Assembly (NCBI GenBank): GCA_040830705.1
Contig: JBFOME010000003.1
Coordinates: 61,510 to 125,509 of the forward strand
DNA length: 64,000 nt
Reading direction: 5' to 3'
Source of the DNA: Ruegeria_C sp040830705
Lineage (GTDB): Bacteria > Pseudomonadota > Alphaproteobacteria > Rhodobacterales > Rhodobacteraceae
In this document: positions 52,084 through 61,640 of the stretch, piece after piece
Position numbering within the stretch: position 1 is the stretch's first letter
Layout of the letters: each line of letters opens with the position of its first letter
Made by a program: the position numbers and the translations under genes
The notes under the pieces: model-generated
Database searches by the model: none
Told to the model about the DNA's origin: nothing
The model's input: only the letters and a program-made list of their open reading frames with translations

Positions 52084-53010
52084 TCAGTGCAGATAGTCGA
52101 TCGGATCGACGCCAAGATCGGCGGCAATGGACTGGTTCATTCGGGCGCGTTCGTCTTCAGATTTGAACCTGACATAGTGCAGGCGCGGGAAGCGTTCCTC
52201 GAGGATCGACATGGTATGGAACGGGTTGGTGCGGGCGAGGATAATCAGCGGCTTGCCGTCATGGGTCTCGTTCACCGCATCACGCATTGCACCGATGTCG
52301 TGACCGTCAATCTCGACACAGGCCGCTCCGAAATTCAGGAATTTGGTCCGAATGTCTCCCACTTCCATCACGCTGGACATGGCACCGTCACATTGCTGAT
52401 CGTTCACATCCATAATCGCGAACAGATTGTCGATTCCGTGATAGGCGGCAGCTTGTACTGCCTCCCATGTCTGGCCTTCCTGCACCTCTCCGTCAGACAT
52501 GAACACCCAGGTTCGCCCGTCGTCACCACGCCGCTTACGGCCATAGGCCAGACCCGCGCCGGTCGAGAGGCCGATACCCAACGTGCCGTTATGCACCTCC
52601 ATGCCGGGGCTGTGCTCAGCTCCGATCATTTCCACGCTGGAGCCGTCCTTGTTGAACATCTCAAGCCCCTCGGGAGCCATCCGACCCACTTCGATAAGGG
52701 TCGCATACGCCACCAGCGCGTAGTGAGCAGGTGCAATAAAAAGGCGATCATGTTCAGGTGTTGCCGGGCCATTATAGCCAGCCCCAGTATGATAGTTGGG
52801 ATTGGAGGGCGAAGGTACGCCCTCGAAAGGCTTCGGGATCATGGGCAGCGTCGGGGCGCCAAGGTTAAGCTCTTCGTTATACAGCCAGGCCAACTGCTCA
52901 CCTGCGGAACAGGCTTGCGATAAGTAGCCGCCATTGTTGCGCATGGAATGTTCGAAAACACGCCGTCTGATGCCAAGCGCGACCTCTTCGGTGGTCTTCT
53001 CATTGCGCAT
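52084..53010 (-). CDS. Transketolase, N-terminal subunit
   Basis: A 308-residue thiamine-diphosphate-binding subunit. SDGEVQEGQTWEAVQAAAYHG with FAIMDVNDQQCDG is the GDG...N cofactor and metal motif, although the first Gly is Ser. ATG 53010 has GGAGG eight bases upstream; an ATG at 53073 would sit next to the operator and lacks a ribosome site. First gene of the minus-strand pair, divergent from the molybdoenzyme gene. Confidence 0.88.
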   Translation of the reverse strand: MRNEKTTEEVALGIRRRVFEHSMRNNGGYLSQACSAGEQLAWLYNEELNLGAPTLPMIPKPFEGVPSPSNPNYHTGAGYNGPATPEHDRLFIAPAHYALVAYATLIEVGRMAPEGLEMFNKDGSSVEMIGAEHSPGMEVHNGTLGIGLSTGAGLAYGRKRRGDDGRTWVFMSDGEVQEGQTWEAVQAAAYHGIDNLFAIMDVNDQQCDGAMSSVMEVGDIRTKFLNFGAACVEIDGHDIGAMRDAVNETHDGKPLIILARTNPFHTMSILEERFPRLHYVRFKSEDERARMNQSIAADLGVDPIDYLH

Positions 53011-53077
53011 CGCGCGTGCCTCCTCTGCTGATAGCGTGAATTGGTGGTTGTTCTGTCGCGTATCATATGACATATTA

Positions 53078-53093
53078 TTTTACAAATGTAAAA
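53078..53093. promoter_or_regulatory. Operator-like palindrome in the divergent promoter
   Basis: TTTTACAAATGTAAAA is a near-perfect palindrome between the transketolase and molybdoenzyme genes. Its reverse complement matches the 49337 site at 13 of 16 bases. It could repress both directions at once. Confidence 0.6.
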
Positions 53094-53105
53094 ATGGATT
53101 CACAA

Positions 53106-55445
53106 ATGGCAAAAGCCAAAGGTCATGACACGCCCAGAATGACCGTTGCCCATTGGGGCACCTATCATATTGCCCATGACGCAGAAGGTGTCCGACTGCG
53201 GCCCAACCCTCAAAACCCTTCCCCCGCGCGCATCGGGCAAGGCTGGTTGTCGGCCGCCACGGATGAAGACGCCCGCATTTTGCGACCGGCCATAAGGAAA
53301 GGCTGGCTGGAGGGGGATGCCGGGCGCAACCGATGTGACGATGCCTATGTTCAGACGTCGTGGGACGAGGTTCTGGATATTGCCGCCAGCGAAATCGGGC
53401 GCGTCTCTGAACAGCATGGCAATGGCGCTATATTTGGCGGCTCCTACGGGTGGGCCAGTGCCGGGCGCTTTCATCACAGTCAGTCGCAGTTGCGGCGGTT
53501 TCTGAACCTGACCGGAGGGTATGTGGGCGCGTGCAATACCTATTCCCACGCCGCAGCTGAGGTGATCTTTCCTTACATCGTGGGAATGCGCCTGAAGCAG
53601 ATTGAAAGTGGGCTCACCACCTGGCCGCTTATCGCTGAACATTGCTCGTTGTTTTTGGCTTTCGGGGGGGTGTCGGGCAGAACCGCGCAAATTGCCTCAG
53701 GCGGCACCTGGGACCATGAGGTCGATAGCTGGCTGCGATTGGCATCGCAGAACGGCATGAAGACCATTTGCGTTTCGCCGTTGGACACCGACTATGATGT
53801 GCTGCCCGCTGAAACCTGGGTACCGATCCGACCCGGTTCAGACGTGGCGCTGATGCTGGCGCTGGCGCATGAGCTGATCCGCAACGATTGGCAGGACGAC
53901 GCTTTCCTGGCTCGTTGCACCCATGGGTATGAACGGTTCCAAGCCTACGTGATGGGCGATACCGACGGTATCGCCAAGTCGCCGGCTTGGGCCGCGCAAC
54001 TTTGTGACATGACCGGCGATGACATTGCGGAATTGGCCGCAACGCTTTCGCGCGAGAAAGTGATGATATCGGTGGCCTGGGGCCTGCAACGGGCCGATCA
54101 CGGTGAACAGGCGGTTTGGGCGGCTTTGGCGCTCGCCTGCCTGCTTGGACAAATTGGCAAGCCAGGCACTGGATTTGGATTTGGCTATGGCTCCACCACA
54201 CCGCCGGGTCGCCCCAAACGCTCTGTGGACTGGCCGTCTTTGCCCCAGGGTAAAAACCCCATATCCGAGTTCATCCCGGTGGCACGCGTGGCTGACATGC
54301 TGTTTTGCCCGGGTGAAAGCTACAGTTTTGACGGGGAAACACGACATTACCCGGATATACGTCTTGTATATTGGTGCGGCGGCAACCCATTCCACCACCA
54401 TCAGGATCTGATGCGTCTGGAACAGGCCTGGACCAAGCCCGAGACTGTGATCGTTCAGGATCATAGTTGGACCGCCACTGCAAAGCGGGCTGATATCGTT
54501 CTTCCCGCTACTACTCCGCTAGAGCGCGACGACCTGTTCCTGAACAGGCGCGACACAAACCTGATCGCCATGCGGCAAGTGCTGGATCCGCTCGGAGAGG
54601 CGCGGCATGACCATGACATTTTCAGGAGGATCGCCAAGCGATTGGGGTTGGAGCAAGCCTTCACCGAAGGCAGAAACGAAGAAGAGTGGCGCGCCTGGCT
54701 TTGGAGCGAATGTCAGCAGGTAGCGCAGCGCAGTGAAATTGAACTGCCAGCTTATGAAGAGTTTTTGCAAGGCGGTCATTTTGAGATCCCGGACGGCCAC
54801 GAAGCCAGAATCCTGTTTCAGGATTTCGTTGAATATCCCGACATTAATCCGCTGAATACAAAGAGCGGCAAGATCGAGCTGTTCAGCGACGAGATCGCGG
54901 CCATGGCCCTTGCAGATTGCCCGGGCCATCCCGCTTGGCTGGAACCTATCGAATGGCTGGGCTGTGCAGCGCCCGATCAATTGCACTTGATTTCGAACCA
55001 GCCCGCAAACCGCTTGCATAGTCAATTGGACAATGGAGACGCCAGCCGCGGCAGCAAGATCAATGGTCGTGAGCGGTGTACTTTGCACCCCGCTAAGGCC
55101 GCCGCATTGGGGCTGCTTGAAGGAGACATCGTACGCGTTTTCAACGACCGAGGTGCCTGTTTGGCAGCGGTGCAACTGTCAGAGCATATGCGGCCGGATG
55201 TATTGGTGTTGCCGACGGGGGCATGGTTGGACATTCAGGACACGCCGCAGGGTCGCTTGGACGCGCATGGCAACCCCAATGTCTTGACCATGGACAAAGG
55301 CGCATCAGCGCTCACGCAAGGCAATATCAGCCACACGGCGCTGGTGCGGGTTGAAAAGTGGATAGACCCTCTGCCCAAAATCCGGGCCTTTGGCCCTCCC
55401 CAGTTTGTGCTGCATCCAGATGTAGAGGGTAAGTCACATGGATAA
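53106..55445 (+). CDS. Molybdopterin oxidoreductase, BisC/DMSO reductase family
   Basis: A 779-residue protein. GGSYGWASAGRFHHSQSQLRR and the Mo-ligand Ser in NTYSHAAAEVIFPYIVG place it in the biotin sulfoxide/DMSO/TMAO reductase group. LVYWCGGNPFHHHQD and VVQDHSWTATAKRADIVLPATTPLERDD are cofactor-binding motifs. It has no Tat signal and no 4Fe-4S Cys set, so like BisC it should be cytoplasmic and use a soluble donor. The start is uncertain: ATG 53106 or 53142, neither with a good ribosome site. Overlaps the kinase gene by eight bases. The link between an S- or N-oxide reductase and sugar enzymes is unusual. Confidence 0.82.
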   Translation: MAKAKGHDTPRMTVAHWGTYHIAHDAEGVRLRPNPQNPSPARIGQGWLSAATDEDARILRPAIRKGWLEGDAGRNRCDDAYVQTSWDEVLDIAASEIGRVSEQHGNGAIFGGSYGWASAGRFHHSQSQLRRFLNLTGGYVGACNTYSHAAAEVIFPYIVGMRLKQIESGLTTWPLIAEHCSLFLAFGGVSGRTAQIASGGTWDHEVDSWLRLASQNGMKTICVSPLDTDYDVLPAETWVPIRPGSDVALMLALAHELIRNDWQDDAFLARCTHGYERFQAYVMGDTDGIAKSPAWAAQLCDMTGDDIAELAATLSREKVMISVAWGLQRADHGEQAVWAALALACLLGQIGKPGTGFGFGYGSTTPPGRPKRSVDWPSLPQGKNPISEFIPVARVADMLFCPGESYSFDGETRHYPDIRLVYWCGGNPFHHHQDLMRLEQAWTKPETVIVQDHSWTATAKRADIVLPATTPLERDDLFLNRRDTNLIAMRQVLDPLGEARHDHDIFRRIAKRLGLEQAFTEGRNEEEWRAWLWSECQQVAQRSEIELPAYEEFLQGGHFEIPDGHEARILFQDFVEYPDINPLNTKSGKIELFSDEIAAMALADCPGHPAWLEPIEWLGCAAPDQLHLISNQPANRLHSQLDNGDASRGSKINGRERCTLHPAKAAALGLLEGDIVRVFNDRGACLAAVQLSEHMRPDVLVLPTGAWLDIQDTPQGRLDAHGNPNVLTMDKGASALTQGNISHTALVRVEKWIDPLPKIRAFGPPQFVLHPDVEGKSHG

Positions 55446-56943
55446 GGTCTGGCTTGGTATCGATGCTGGAACCACCGCGATCAAGGCGGCGCTTTATTGG
55501 CCTGACGGGACCTGTATTGCGATAGGCGAGTGCCCAAGCCCTGTGACTACAACCCAAGCTGGTCATTCGCAGCAGGACATGGGCAGCGTCTGGGATGGCG
55601 TCTGCACAGCCATTCGCGCAGCGCTGGCCGATGTTGATGCCTCGCGAATTGAATCGGTCGGTATTGCCGCGCAAGGCGATGGGTTCTGGGCTCTGGACGC
55701 GGGTGGGGCGCCAACTGGTCAGGCTATCCTCTGGAATGACAACCGCGCGGCAAGTGTGTTGAGCGACCTGAGCGCCAAACAACGAGCAGTGATCGGCAAT
55801 ACCTGCCATACCTCGCTCTGGCCCGGTACTTCGGGTGCGATTTTCCGCTGGCTTTTTGAACACGCGCCCGAACAGGCAACTCGGACCAAGCACATCATGC
55901 ATTGCGCGGGGTGGGTCGGCTATTGCCTGACGGGTGAGATGGCGGTCGATTATTCGGACGCAACGATACCCTTTCTCGACCTCAGCAACCGTTCATACTC
56001 TAATGAGGCCATAGCCGCACTTGGGGTGGAGGCACTAGGGGATGCGCTACTTGCGCCAAAGTCAGCGGAATCGCAGCTTGGCATGGTCAGTCAAGCTGCT
56101 GCAGAACGAACCGGTCTGATCGTGGGCACGCCGGTATCCGTCGGCACGCTGGATCTTTCGGCGATGATTGTTGGGATGGGCATGGACCGGCCCGGGGACA
56201 CAATGATGATCCTGGGAACCACCGCCGTGGTCAACATCCTAACGGACCGGGTCGAGCCTAGCGATGCGCCGGTCGGGGCGACCGTGCTGCACGCCAATGG
56301 AGAATTGCTGACCCGTGTGCTTGCGCCAACGACCGGCGCCGCGACCTTCGATTGGTTTTGTGCCCTCCATCCGCAGACTCTGGGAGGGGAAACACCCGCC
56401 GAAATCGCGGCAAAGCTCAATGCGCTGGCCGAAGCCGTTCCACCGGGTTCAAACGGCGTGACGTTCCTGCCCTATCTGAATGGCGAGCGGGCACCCTTTG
56501 TCGCGCCAGAGGCGAGCGGCGCGTTCTTTGGCCTGAAGGGTACCAGCACTAAGGCAGACATGGGACGCGCCGTGATGGAGGGCACGGCCTTCAGTCTGCG
56601 TGGTTGCTATCTGGCCGAGCGTGGTCACCTGCCGAAAACGCCCATCCGGCTGACCGGGGGCGGATCAAAAAACGCTCTCTGGTGCCAGATCATTGCCGAT
56701 GTGATGCAGACCCCGATCGCGGTCAGCGCCGCCTCGGATCACGGATTGTGGGGGGCCGCCTGTCTTGGCGCGGCCGCCATTGGAAAGGGGCAAGCCTGCG
56801 TGCTGGCAAACCGCCCTGAGCAGGCCACAACCTACATGCCCGACCCGCGCGCGACCGCCGCTTATGACAGGGCGTTCAACGCATATGCGGCACTATCCAA
56901 TACATGCCGGACGCTTTGGGCGCAGCAGGAGACGAGGACTTGA
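55438..56943 (+). CDS. FGGY-family carbohydrate kinase
   Basis: A 501-residue kinase of the xylulokinase/glycerol kinase type. LGIDAGTTAIKAALY is the phosphate-1 loop, VGIAAQGDGFWAL and ILWNDNRA form the sugar site, GTTAVV and LTGGGSKNALWCQIIADVMQ the ATP site. It should phosphorylate a ketose or polyol made after desulfation, giving the phospho-sugar for the transketolase or the aldolase. Overlaps the molybdoenzyme gene and is followed one base later by the dehydrogenase. Confidence 0.88.
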   Translation: MDKVWLGIDAGTTAIKAALYWPDGTCIAIGECPSPVTTTQAGHSQQDMGSVWDGVCTAIRAALADVDASRIESVGIAAQGDGFWALDAGGAPTGQAILWNDNRAASVLSDLSAKQRAVIGNTCHTSLWPGTSGAIFRWLFEHAPEQATRTKHIMHCAGWVGYCLTGEMAVDYSDATIPFLDLSNRSYSNEAIAALGVEALGDALLAPKSAESQLGMVSQAAAERTGLIVGTPVSVGTLDLSAMIVGMGMDRPGDTMMILGTTAVVNILTDRVEPSDAPVGATVLHANGELLTRVLAPTTGAATFDWFCALHPQTLGGETPAEIAAKLNALAEAVPPGSNGVTFLPYLNGERAPFVAPEASGAFFGLKGTSTKADMGRAVMEGTAFSLRGCYLAERGHLPKTPIRLTGGGSKNALWCQIIADVMQTPIAVSAASDHGLWGAACLGAAAIGKGQACVLANRPEQATTYMPDPRATAAYDRAFNAYAALSNTCRTLWAQQETRT

Positions 56944-56944
56944 A

Positions 56945-58006
56945 ATGGCAAAGATGATGAAAGCGGCGGTGTATCACGCGCTGGATGATATCCGTTTGGA
57001 GGAACGTCCGGTGCCCGAAATAGGGCCCGATGAAGTTCTGCTCAAAACGCTTGCCTGCGGGCTGTGCGGCGGTGAAACGATGGCGTGGTACAAAAAGGCC
57101 GATCCCAAGGTGTTGGGCCATGAGCCGATTGGCGAGGTCGTTCAGGTCGGGCCGGATGTCAAAGACTACGAGACCGGCGATCGGCTGTTCATCAACCACC
57201 ATGTGGGGCGGGTCGACAGTCACCTGTCTCGGCGCGGTCATTTCACCCGCGATCCGTTTTATGCCTCGATGAAGCTCGATCCTGGCGGGGTCTGCGAGTA
57301 TTACCGGGTGACGGCGCAGCATCTGCGTATGGACGCCCATAAATTGCCCGACAGCATCTCGACCGAGGCTGCAGTGACCATCGAACCGTGGTCCTGCGTA
57401 TTGTCCGGGCTGAAGGTCTGCAACATTCAGCCTGGCGATACCGTGGCCGTTGTCGGGGCCGGCTTCATGGGGCAGGGCTTTGTCCATCTCGCACCGCTCT
57501 TTGGGGCGGGCAAGGTTGTCGCGCTGGATTTCTCCGACTGGCGTCTGGCCAAGGCGCAGGAATTTGGCGCGACCCATACGATCAACCCGAAGACTGAAGA
57601 CGCAGCGGAGGCCCTGCGCGCACTCAACAATGGTCGCCTGGCCGATACCGTCATCGTCATAGCCCCCTTCCCGCAAGCCTGGGGTGATGCCGAAGCGCTG
57701 GTCGAGGTGGGTGGCACGCTGCATCTGGGCGCGCCCCTTGCGCCGGGCACTGACTGGGTGCGTGAGGGCAGCCGCGCCTATTTCGACCAGATCACCATCA
57801 CGTCACGCTACAGTTCCGATCACACGGACACCTACAGCTATATTCGCCTGCTGGAAGCGGGACGCATCAAGGCGGATGAGGCGATCTCGCATCGGTTTGA
57901 CATAGCCGACAGCGCCGAAGCCTTCGAGATGCTGCGCAAAGCTGAAAAGTCGTTGAAGATTGTGGTTTATCCCCACGGCATCCCGAAGGAGACAGCCCAT
58001 GCTTGA
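56945..58006 (+). CDS. Zinc-type alcohol/polyol dehydrogenase (MDR family)
   Basis: A 353-residue dehydrogenase. ATG 56945 has GAGGA upstream. Catalytic zinc ligands are Cys38 (ACGLCGGET) and His59-Glu60 (LGHEPIGEV); the Rossmann loop is VAVVGAGFMGQG. The four-Cys structural zinc lobe found in many relatives is absent: the region reads FINHHVGRVDSHLSRRGHF, rich in His and Arg. It probably oxidises a polyol or sugar alcohol with NAD. Overlaps the aldolase start by eight bases. Confidence 0.85.
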   Translation: MAKMMKAAVYHALDDIRLEERPVPEIGPDEVLLKTLACGLCGGETMAWYKKADPKVLGHEPIGEVVQVGPDVKDYETGDRLFINHHVGRVDSHLSRRGHFTRDPFYASMKLDPGGVCEYYRVTAQHLRMDAHKLPDSISTEAAVTIEPWSCVLSGLKVCNIQPGDTVAVVGAGFMGQGFVHLAPLFGAGKVVALDFSDWRLAKAQEFGATHTINPKTEDAAEALRALNNGRLADTVIVIAPFPQAWGDAEALVEVGGTLHLGAPLAPGTDWVREGSRAYFDQITITSRYSSDHTDTYSYIRLLEAGRIKADEAISHRFDIADSAEAFEMLRKAEKSLKIVVYPHGIPKETAHA

Positions 58007-58664
58007 GGCCCTGAAGGAAGAGGTTTGTGAGCAGAACCACGAACTGCCCGCAAACGGGCTGGTGGTGGGGTCAGGAGGTAATGTATCGGGGCGTGATCCC
58101 GAGACCGGGCTGGTGGTCATCAAACCATCAGGAGTGAAGTTCAAAACGCTCACATCCGACACGATGGTTGTGGTGGATATGGACGGCAACGTGATCGAAG
58201 GGGACAAGAAACCCTCGGTCGATACTGGCGTGCATCTCTATATCTACCGCCACCGCCCGGATGTGTTCGGCGTCACGCACACCCATTCTCCCTATGCGAC
58301 ATCCTTCGCCGCCCGGGGGGAGCGCATCCCAGCAGTGTTGACGCCCATCACCCACATTCTGGGCCGCGATGTGCCCTGTTCACGCTATGCCACGCCCGGC
58401 GAGGTAGATACAGGGCAAGCAGTGATCGAAGCCGCTGACGGCGGCTATGCTGCTTTGGTTCAGGCGCACGGCGTTTTTACCATGGGCAAGTCCGCAACTG
58501 AGGCGACTTCGATCGCGATGTACCTGGAAGAGGCAGCGATGACCACGCATCTGGCGATGTGCCGGGGGCCGGTAGAGGAATTGTCGCAACAGGAAATTGA
58601 CCGTTGCTTCAACTGGTTCCGCAAGAACTATGGTCAATCCGGGCAAAAAAACGTAAACGCTTAA
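57999..58664 (+). CDS. Class II aldolase/L-ribulose-5-phosphate epimerase-like
   Basis: A 221-residue protein. GSGGNVSGRDP (24-34) binds phosphate, HTHSPYATSFAARG gives metal His94 and His96, and VQAHGVFTMG the third. The catalytic position has Asp75 (KPSVDTGVH) as in AraD, where FucA has Glu. It could be an epimerase or an aldolase acting on the phosphate made by the kinase. The start lies inside the end of the dehydrogenase gene. Confidence 0.85.
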   Translation: MLEALKEEVCEQNHELPANGLVVGSGGNVSGRDPETGLVVIKPSGVKFKTLTSDTMVVVDMDGNVIEGDKKPSVDTGVHLYIYRHRPDVFGVTHTHSPYATSFAARGERIPAVLTPITHILGRDVPCSRYATPGEVDTGQAVIEAADGGYAALVQAHGVFTMGKSATEATSIAMYLEEAAMTTHLAMCRGPVEELSQQEIDRCFNWFRKNYGQSGQKNVNA

Positions 58665-58665
58665 C

Positions 58666-59640
58666 ATGCGTCGCGACGATCCCAACCGCCAGAACGACAA
58701 AGATGCCCTGCTCGCCAATGTGGCGCTGCTTTACTATGGCGAGGGGTTAACCCAAAGCGAGATTGCCAAGCGATTGGGGGTGTCGCGCCCCACCGTAGTG
58801 AATATGCTGCGCGACAGCCGGGATCGCGGAATTGTCGAAATCAGGGTCGGCGGCGATGTGCTGTCAGGTTCGAACCTGTCTCGTGCCTTGTGCGACCAGT
58901 TCGAATTGCAGGACGCATATGTTGCGCGTTCTCGTGACCGAGCGCGGCAGGCGACCCGGTCCGAGGTCTTGCCACAAGTTGCCCGGGTGGCAGCAATGGC
59001 AATGCTGGATATCGTGCGCTCAGGTGATACGGTTGGCGTGGCATGGGGCGAGACCATCAAGGCGACGTCTTTGGCAATGAGCCGTAGTGATTTGAGTGAA
59101 GTGACCGTCTGCCAGATGATCGGTTCGATGGTTTCGGACAGAGTGCCAACATCGGAAGACTGCGCCATCCGCATTGCCAATTGCCTGAACGCCGAATGCT
59201 TTACCCTGCACGCGCCTGCCGTTCTATCCTCCGTTGACTTGGCGGACGACCTTAAATCTGAACCGACGATTGCGGCGCAGTTGGACAGGCTGAGAGCTCT
59301 GGATGTGGCGGTGTTCTCCGTCGGCAACACTGAAAGCGACACACATCTTGTGGCCGCGGGTATCGCGGATGAGGATGAATTGACGCAGGCGGTTTCCGTG
59401 GGTGCCAAGGGAATCTTGTGCGGCCGCTATATAGATCATGACGGTCAGGGCATGGGTCTTGCGCCTGAGGATCGCCTGGTCGCCATCGAGATTGCGCAGC
59501 TGCGTGCGGCAGACCGCAAGTTTCTGGTTGCCGCTGGTGAAGACCGGCTGGACGCCGTCATAGCGGCGATGCGGGGTGGTCTGGTCACTCATCTCTGCGT
59601 CGATGACGCGCTTGGCGAACGGCTGCTAGCACAGGGCTGA
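58666..59640 (+). CDS. SorC/DeoR-type sugar-binding transcriptional regulator
   Basis: A 324-residue protein. The N-terminal HTH is LTQSEIAKRLGVSRPTVVNMLRDS; the rest is the SorC sugar-phosphate-binding domain (VGVAWGETIKATSLAM, VFSVGNTESDTHL). It is the last gene of the operon that begins with the molybdoenzyme gene. It is the natural candidate to bind the three palindromes of the island, released by a phospho-sugar intermediate. Confidence 0.88.
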   Translation: MRRDDPNRQNDKDALLANVALLYYGEGLTQSEIAKRLGVSRPTVVNMLRDSRDRGIVEIRVGGDVLSGSNLSRALCDQFELQDAYVARSRDRARQATRSEVLPQVARVAAMAMLDIVRSGDTVGVAWGETIKATSLAMSRSDLSEVTVCQMIGSMVSDRVPTSEDCAIRIANCLNAECFTLHAPAVLSSVDLADDLKSEPTIAAQLDRLRALDVAVFSVGNTESDTHLVAAGIADEDELTQAVSVGAKGILCGRYIDHDGQGMGLAPEDRLVAIEIAQLRAADRKFLVAAGEDRLDAVIAAMRGGLVTHLCVDDALGERLLAQG

Positions 59641-59732
59641 CTCACTTCTTTTTTGATTCACGAATCCGCTGAAGTGACTACTAGCCGTTGCGGTTCCTTA
59701 TCGCATCGCAAAGTCTGCCTTATGACAAAACA

Positions 59733-59748
59733 TTTGACAATTGTAAAG
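59733..59748. promoter_or_regulatory. Operator-like palindrome before the importer operon
   Basis: TTTGACAATTGTAAAG, 80 bases before the binding-protein ATG. It matches the 49337 site at 14 of 16 bases. The distance to the start codon is almost the same as for the sulfatase gene. Confidence 0.6.
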
Positions 59749-59827
59749 CGCAAGCACTACTATCTTCCCAACTGCCCAAACAAGGAAAATTGGGCGCTGA
59801 CGTACCGATACCCATAGGGAGGATACG

Positions 59828-60862
59828 ATGTCGAATTCCAAGGTAAGCTATGTTTCCAGACGCAGCATCCTGAAGGGCGGCATAGCCGCAAGCGCGGCCC
59901 TGGCGGCGCCCACTTTCTTCGTTGGTAGAGCGCATGCCGCCACTGAGAAGCTGAAAATCGGGATCATTCCTGCCTACTCATTTGGCATCTATTGGCTAAT
60001 TCAGGATCAGGGTTTCGCGCCGGGCGTAGAAATGGAATTCAGCGTCTTTCCTTCCGGCCCACCCGCGATTGAGGCAATGGTTGGCGGCTCAGTCGACGCG
60101 ATCACTGTCGGATCGGTTCCCCCGCTGGCAGCGATGGCCCGCAAGGTGGCCGATTTCCGCGAAATCTCGATCTGCGGTGACGCGTCGGGGCTGTTTACCG
60201 TCGTCGGTGCACCGGGCCTGTCCTCGCTCGCCGATCTTGAAGGCAAGCGGATTGCGGTGACCTCGGGGTCGAATTTCGATTTCTTCCTTGGCGTCGCGCT
60301 AGAACAGGCCGGTCTGGCCGATATGGACCTCAAGCGCATCAACATGGAACCTATTGACGCGCAGGCGGCACTGATCGCAGGTGCAGTAGACGCAACCGTG
60401 CCATTGGCCACCTCACGCGAGTTGATCTTTGACAAGCTTCCCGGGGCCAGCATGCTGGTGGATGGGGCAAAAATGCCGCTCGATGCGCGCCCGTCGATCA
60501 TGGATGTGTTCATGACCATCCAGCAAACCATGGATGCCAAACAGGACGCGATGATTGAGGTGGTTTCCGCTTTCCACAATCAGGGAGTGGACATGCTGCG
60601 CAATGACAATGATGGTGTGGTGCAGCGTATGATCGCCTGGCAGGAAAGCGTCGGTCGTGCGGGTGTGACCGCCGAAGAGGTAGAGCCGCTGCTGAACGGA
60701 TACTTTTATTTCGACACGCAAGAGATCAAGGATATCTACGCACAAGGCGTGCTCTACAACGCGCTGGCGGTGCAGTCGGAATTCCTGGTGGCGAATGATC
60801 GCATTCCAAGCATGCCCGATCTCGACGCCCTGATCAGCGACCAGATCGTCAGCAGATTGTAA
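59828..60862 (+). CDS. Tat-exported binding protein, NMT1/SsuA type
   Basis: A 344-residue binding protein for a nitrate/sulfonate/taurine-type ABC importer. GGGAGGA precedes the ATG. Tat motif SRRSILKGG with cleavage near AHAATEK. The mature part begins LKIGIIPAYSFGIYW and includes AMVGGSVDAITVGSVPPLAAM, typical of the family. It binds the organic substrate in the periplasm, perhaps a sulfate ester given the sulfatase. First gene of a three-gene operon. Confidence 0.88.
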   Translation: MSNSKVSYVSRRSILKGGIAASAALAAPTFFVGRAHAATEKLKIGIIPAYSFGIYWLIQDQGFAPGVEMEFSVFPSGPPAIEAMVGGSVDAITVGSVPPLAAMARKVADFREISICGDASGLFTVVGAPGLSSLADLEGKRIAVTSGSNFDFFLGVALEQAGLADMDLKRINMEPIDAQAALIAGAVDATVPLATSRELIFDKLPGASMLVDGAKMPLDARPSIMDVFMTIQQTMDAKQDAMIEVVSAFHNQGVDMLRNDNDGVVQRMIAWQESVGRAGVTAEEVEPLLNGYFYFDTQEIKDIYAQGVLYNALAVQSEFLVANDRIPSMPDLDALISDQIVSRL

Positions 60863-60863
60863 C

Positions 60864-61640
60864 ATGGCACTCTTCGATCTCATGACATCAAGGCGCCTTT
60901 GGCTGGGCGTCTTGTCTGTGGCGTCGGTGTTTGCAGTCTACATCTGGGTGACCAATCTTCCCGACAACAATCCGGCGCTTCTGCCGCCGATCTCGGACAT
61001 TGTGAAGTCCTTCTTCACCAATCTGGAATCGGGGAGCCTGATCACGGCTTTAGGGGCCAGTCTGTTCCGGATTTTCATGGGATTTTTTATAGGCACCACA
61101 GCGGCCCTGATAGTCGGGTGCCTTGTGGGCTGGTACAAGACCATCGAGTATTTGGTCGATCCGCTGATCGAGGCGCTGCGCCCGATCCCGCCATTGGCCT
61201 ATATCCCGATAATCATCATTTGGTTCGGGATCGAAGAGTTCAGTCGCGTTCTGATTATCTCCATCGCCTGCTTTATGGTCTGCGTGGTCAACGTGATCGC
61301 AGGTATGAAAAACGTCCCGCAGGTCTATGTTGATGCGGCATCGACAATGGGGGCGAACCGGTTTCAAGTCTTTCGAACTGTCGCGGTTCCTGCTGCAACC
61401 CCGTTCATCATTACGGGATATAGGATTGCCCTTGGTGCAGCCTGGACGACGCTGGTGGCCTCGGAACTGCTTGCCGCTCAAAACGGACTTGGCTTTCTGC
61501 TGCAGGAGGGGCGGCGGTACTTCCTGACCGATCAAGTGATGATGGTGATTGTGATAATAGGTGGCTGCGCCTTTATCATGGATCGGATCTTCCGTCGAAT
61601 TCAGGCCTACCTCATGCAGTGGTCGGAGGCGCGTGAATAA
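60864..61640 (+). CDS. ABC permease, SsuC/TauC type
   Basis: A 258-residue membrane protein with about six helices. The coupling loop reads YVDAASTMGANRFQVFRTVAVPAATPFIITGYRIALG. Pairs with the ATPase downstream; a stop/start overlap (TAATG) links them. The importer belongs to the NitT/TauT group. Confidence 0.9.
   Translation: MALFDLMTSRRLWLGVLSVASVFAVYIWVTNLPDNNPALLPPISDIVKSFFTNLESGSLITALGASLFRIFMGFFIGTTAALIVGCLVGWYKTIEYLVDPLIEALRPIPPLAYIPIIIIWFGIEEFSRVLIISIACFMVCVVNVIAGMKNVPQVYVDAASTMGANRFQVFRTVAVPAATPFIITGYRIALGAAWTTLVASELLAAQNGLGFLLQEGRRYFLTDQVMMVIVIIGGCAFIMDRIFRRIQAYLMQWSEARE

Noticed and set aside
53067..53105. Longer N-terminus for the molybdoenzyme from ATG 53067
   Set aside because: It would run through the operator palindrome and overlap the divergent gene; the extra residues look like no family member.
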